A stretch of DNA of 64,000 bases from Adineta vaga. Taxonomy: Eukaryota; Rotifera. Position 1 is the stretch's first letter. Each line of letters starts with the position of its first letter. Under the pieces are notes generated by a model that ran no database searches, was not told where the DNA came from, and saw nothing but the letters and a program-made list of their open reading frames with translations. The stretch lies in assembly GCA_021613535.1 (NCBI GenBank), contig CP075493.1, positions 7,316,001-7,380,000 on the forward strand, in the 5' to 3' direction. The position numbers and the translations under genes were made by a program. Positions 63,139 to 64,000 of this stretch are shown here, in pieces.

Positions 63139-63857
63139 TGGATTATCTAAAAGAAAATGTCCTGATCGTTTTCTTTTCTCTCGATTTGAATAAACGAGCA
63201 TATCAATATGTCATTCGTTATATAAAAGAAAGATTATGTAAAAGGTGGTAATGTGGTTGAATAAAATATACGAAGATTAATCTCGTCAAACAAGTTGACA
63301 TATGAGATGTAACATGATGAAAATCAAATCTTTAAAGAACAAAGAATCATTCTTTTTACAAACTAAATGAATGCAGTCAACTATAGTTAAAAATTTAGGA
63401 AACAAAACAAGGCATCGCCTTCATTTACTTACTTTTCTTTCGTACAAAAAACATGTTTTCATAACGTATTCTTTTGTACACATATCTATATTCTTTGTTA
63501 TCATTATGCACTTACCTGTCGAAATAAAAACAAAAAATGAATCGTGTTGTTTTCGTTTTCTTTTCTTCTTACTTGAGATAATATCAACTGTGATTATCAT
63601 CATTATTTTTAATAACATTCAAAACGACTTGTATTAACACATGACTGCATCGAATATAGTTATTCATGATGTTTCACCTTCGATTATCAAACCTTCAATA
63701 TTATATTAGAAGTAAAACGATGTGTAATAAATATTAATCGTTTCTTTTTTCATAGAGACTCATTGAAGATTAAACAGTGATTTTTTTATTATTCTTCTAG
63801 TTTTTTTACAAGTGGTTATACAGGTAGTTATTAAAAAAGAATCAACACATCAAAAGA
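63139..63857. other. Intergenic
   Basis: About 720 AT-rich bases between the ankyrin-gene 3' end and the single-pass membrane protein gene. Overlapping short frames at 63371-63637 and 63421-63618 have no recognisable features. Confidence 0.4.
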
Positions 63858-64000
63858 TTATAACTGAGATTGACGAAGAACATCGACAATATCTTGATTA
63901 ACTGCCGTCGCTTTGTCTATCGGTGTTTGTCCGTCAATGTCTTTTAAAGTTAGATCAGATTGAAAATGAAGTAGATGACGAACTGCATCGATATTATTAA
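63858..64000 (-). CDS. Ankyrin-repeat protein, C-terminal end (partial)
   Basis: Runs off the right edge. The visible 46 or so residues read NNIDAVRHLLHFQSDLTLKD, then IDGQTPIDKATAVNQDIVDV and a short end before TAA at 63858. This is the end of one ankyrin repeat and most of a second (D.DGQTP.D.A.....IV..L). Ankyrin repeats occur in many protein types, so the full identity cannot be given. Confidence 0.75.
   Translation of the reverse strand, partial: NNIDAVRHLLHFQSDLTLKDIDGQTPIDKATAVNQDIVDVLRQSQL

Overview
The window looks like animal nuclear DNA, most probably from a bdelloid rotifer. Four things support this. The DNA is AT-rich. Almost every gene is cut by many tiny introns, mostly 45 to 100 bases with GT...AG ends. 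There is a TPR plus ADP-ribosyltransferase gene of the kind expanded in bdelloids. Two copies of a short sequence match, as far as I recall it, the bdelloid spliced leader (SL). I could not search a database, so the organism call is inference.

Left third (1-25.4 kb): first exon of a G-protein alpha(s)-like gene (-), then claspin (+), COP9 signalosome subunit 2 (+), pyruvate kinase (+), a GFI1/senseless zinc-finger factor (+), ribosomal stalk protein P0 (-), a compact MLL/trithorax methyltransferase (+), a secreted protein with polybasic sites (+) and a small single-pass membrane protein (+).

Middle (25.4-39.5 kb): LRRC45-like centrosomal protein (-) and a calmodulin-like protein (+), then a gene-poor stretch. 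This stretch holds a divergent pair of SL RNA genes inside a 350-bp palindrome at 31.7-32.0 kb. It also holds a TPR-ADP-ribosyltransferase gene (-) split by a 1,640-bp Tc1/mariner-type foldback element at 35.5-37.2 kb. The element is flanked by TA and carries arms of about 0.7 kb with internal direct repeats.

Right third (39.5-64 kb) is dense with housekeeping genes: GOLT1 and SLC30A9 (+); MRPL45, COMMD3, GALT, PABIR/FAM122 and ELP4 (all -); eIF2A and NAA50 (+). After these come a C-type-lectin-like membrane protein, a GABA-B-type receptor, a collagen/C1q protein, a single-pass membrane protein and the end of an ankyrin-repeat gene (all -). ELP4-PABIR and eIF2A-NAA50 are separated by only 77 and 97 bases with no AATAAA on the transcribed strand. 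Several start codons lie just after a T-rich 3' splice site with no partner donor in view, which fits SL trans-splicing.

Most genes are single-copy eukaryotic functions with no shared pathway. The unifying theme is RNA processing: the SL genes at 31.8-31.95 kb could supply the leader that many of the neighbours appear able to accept.
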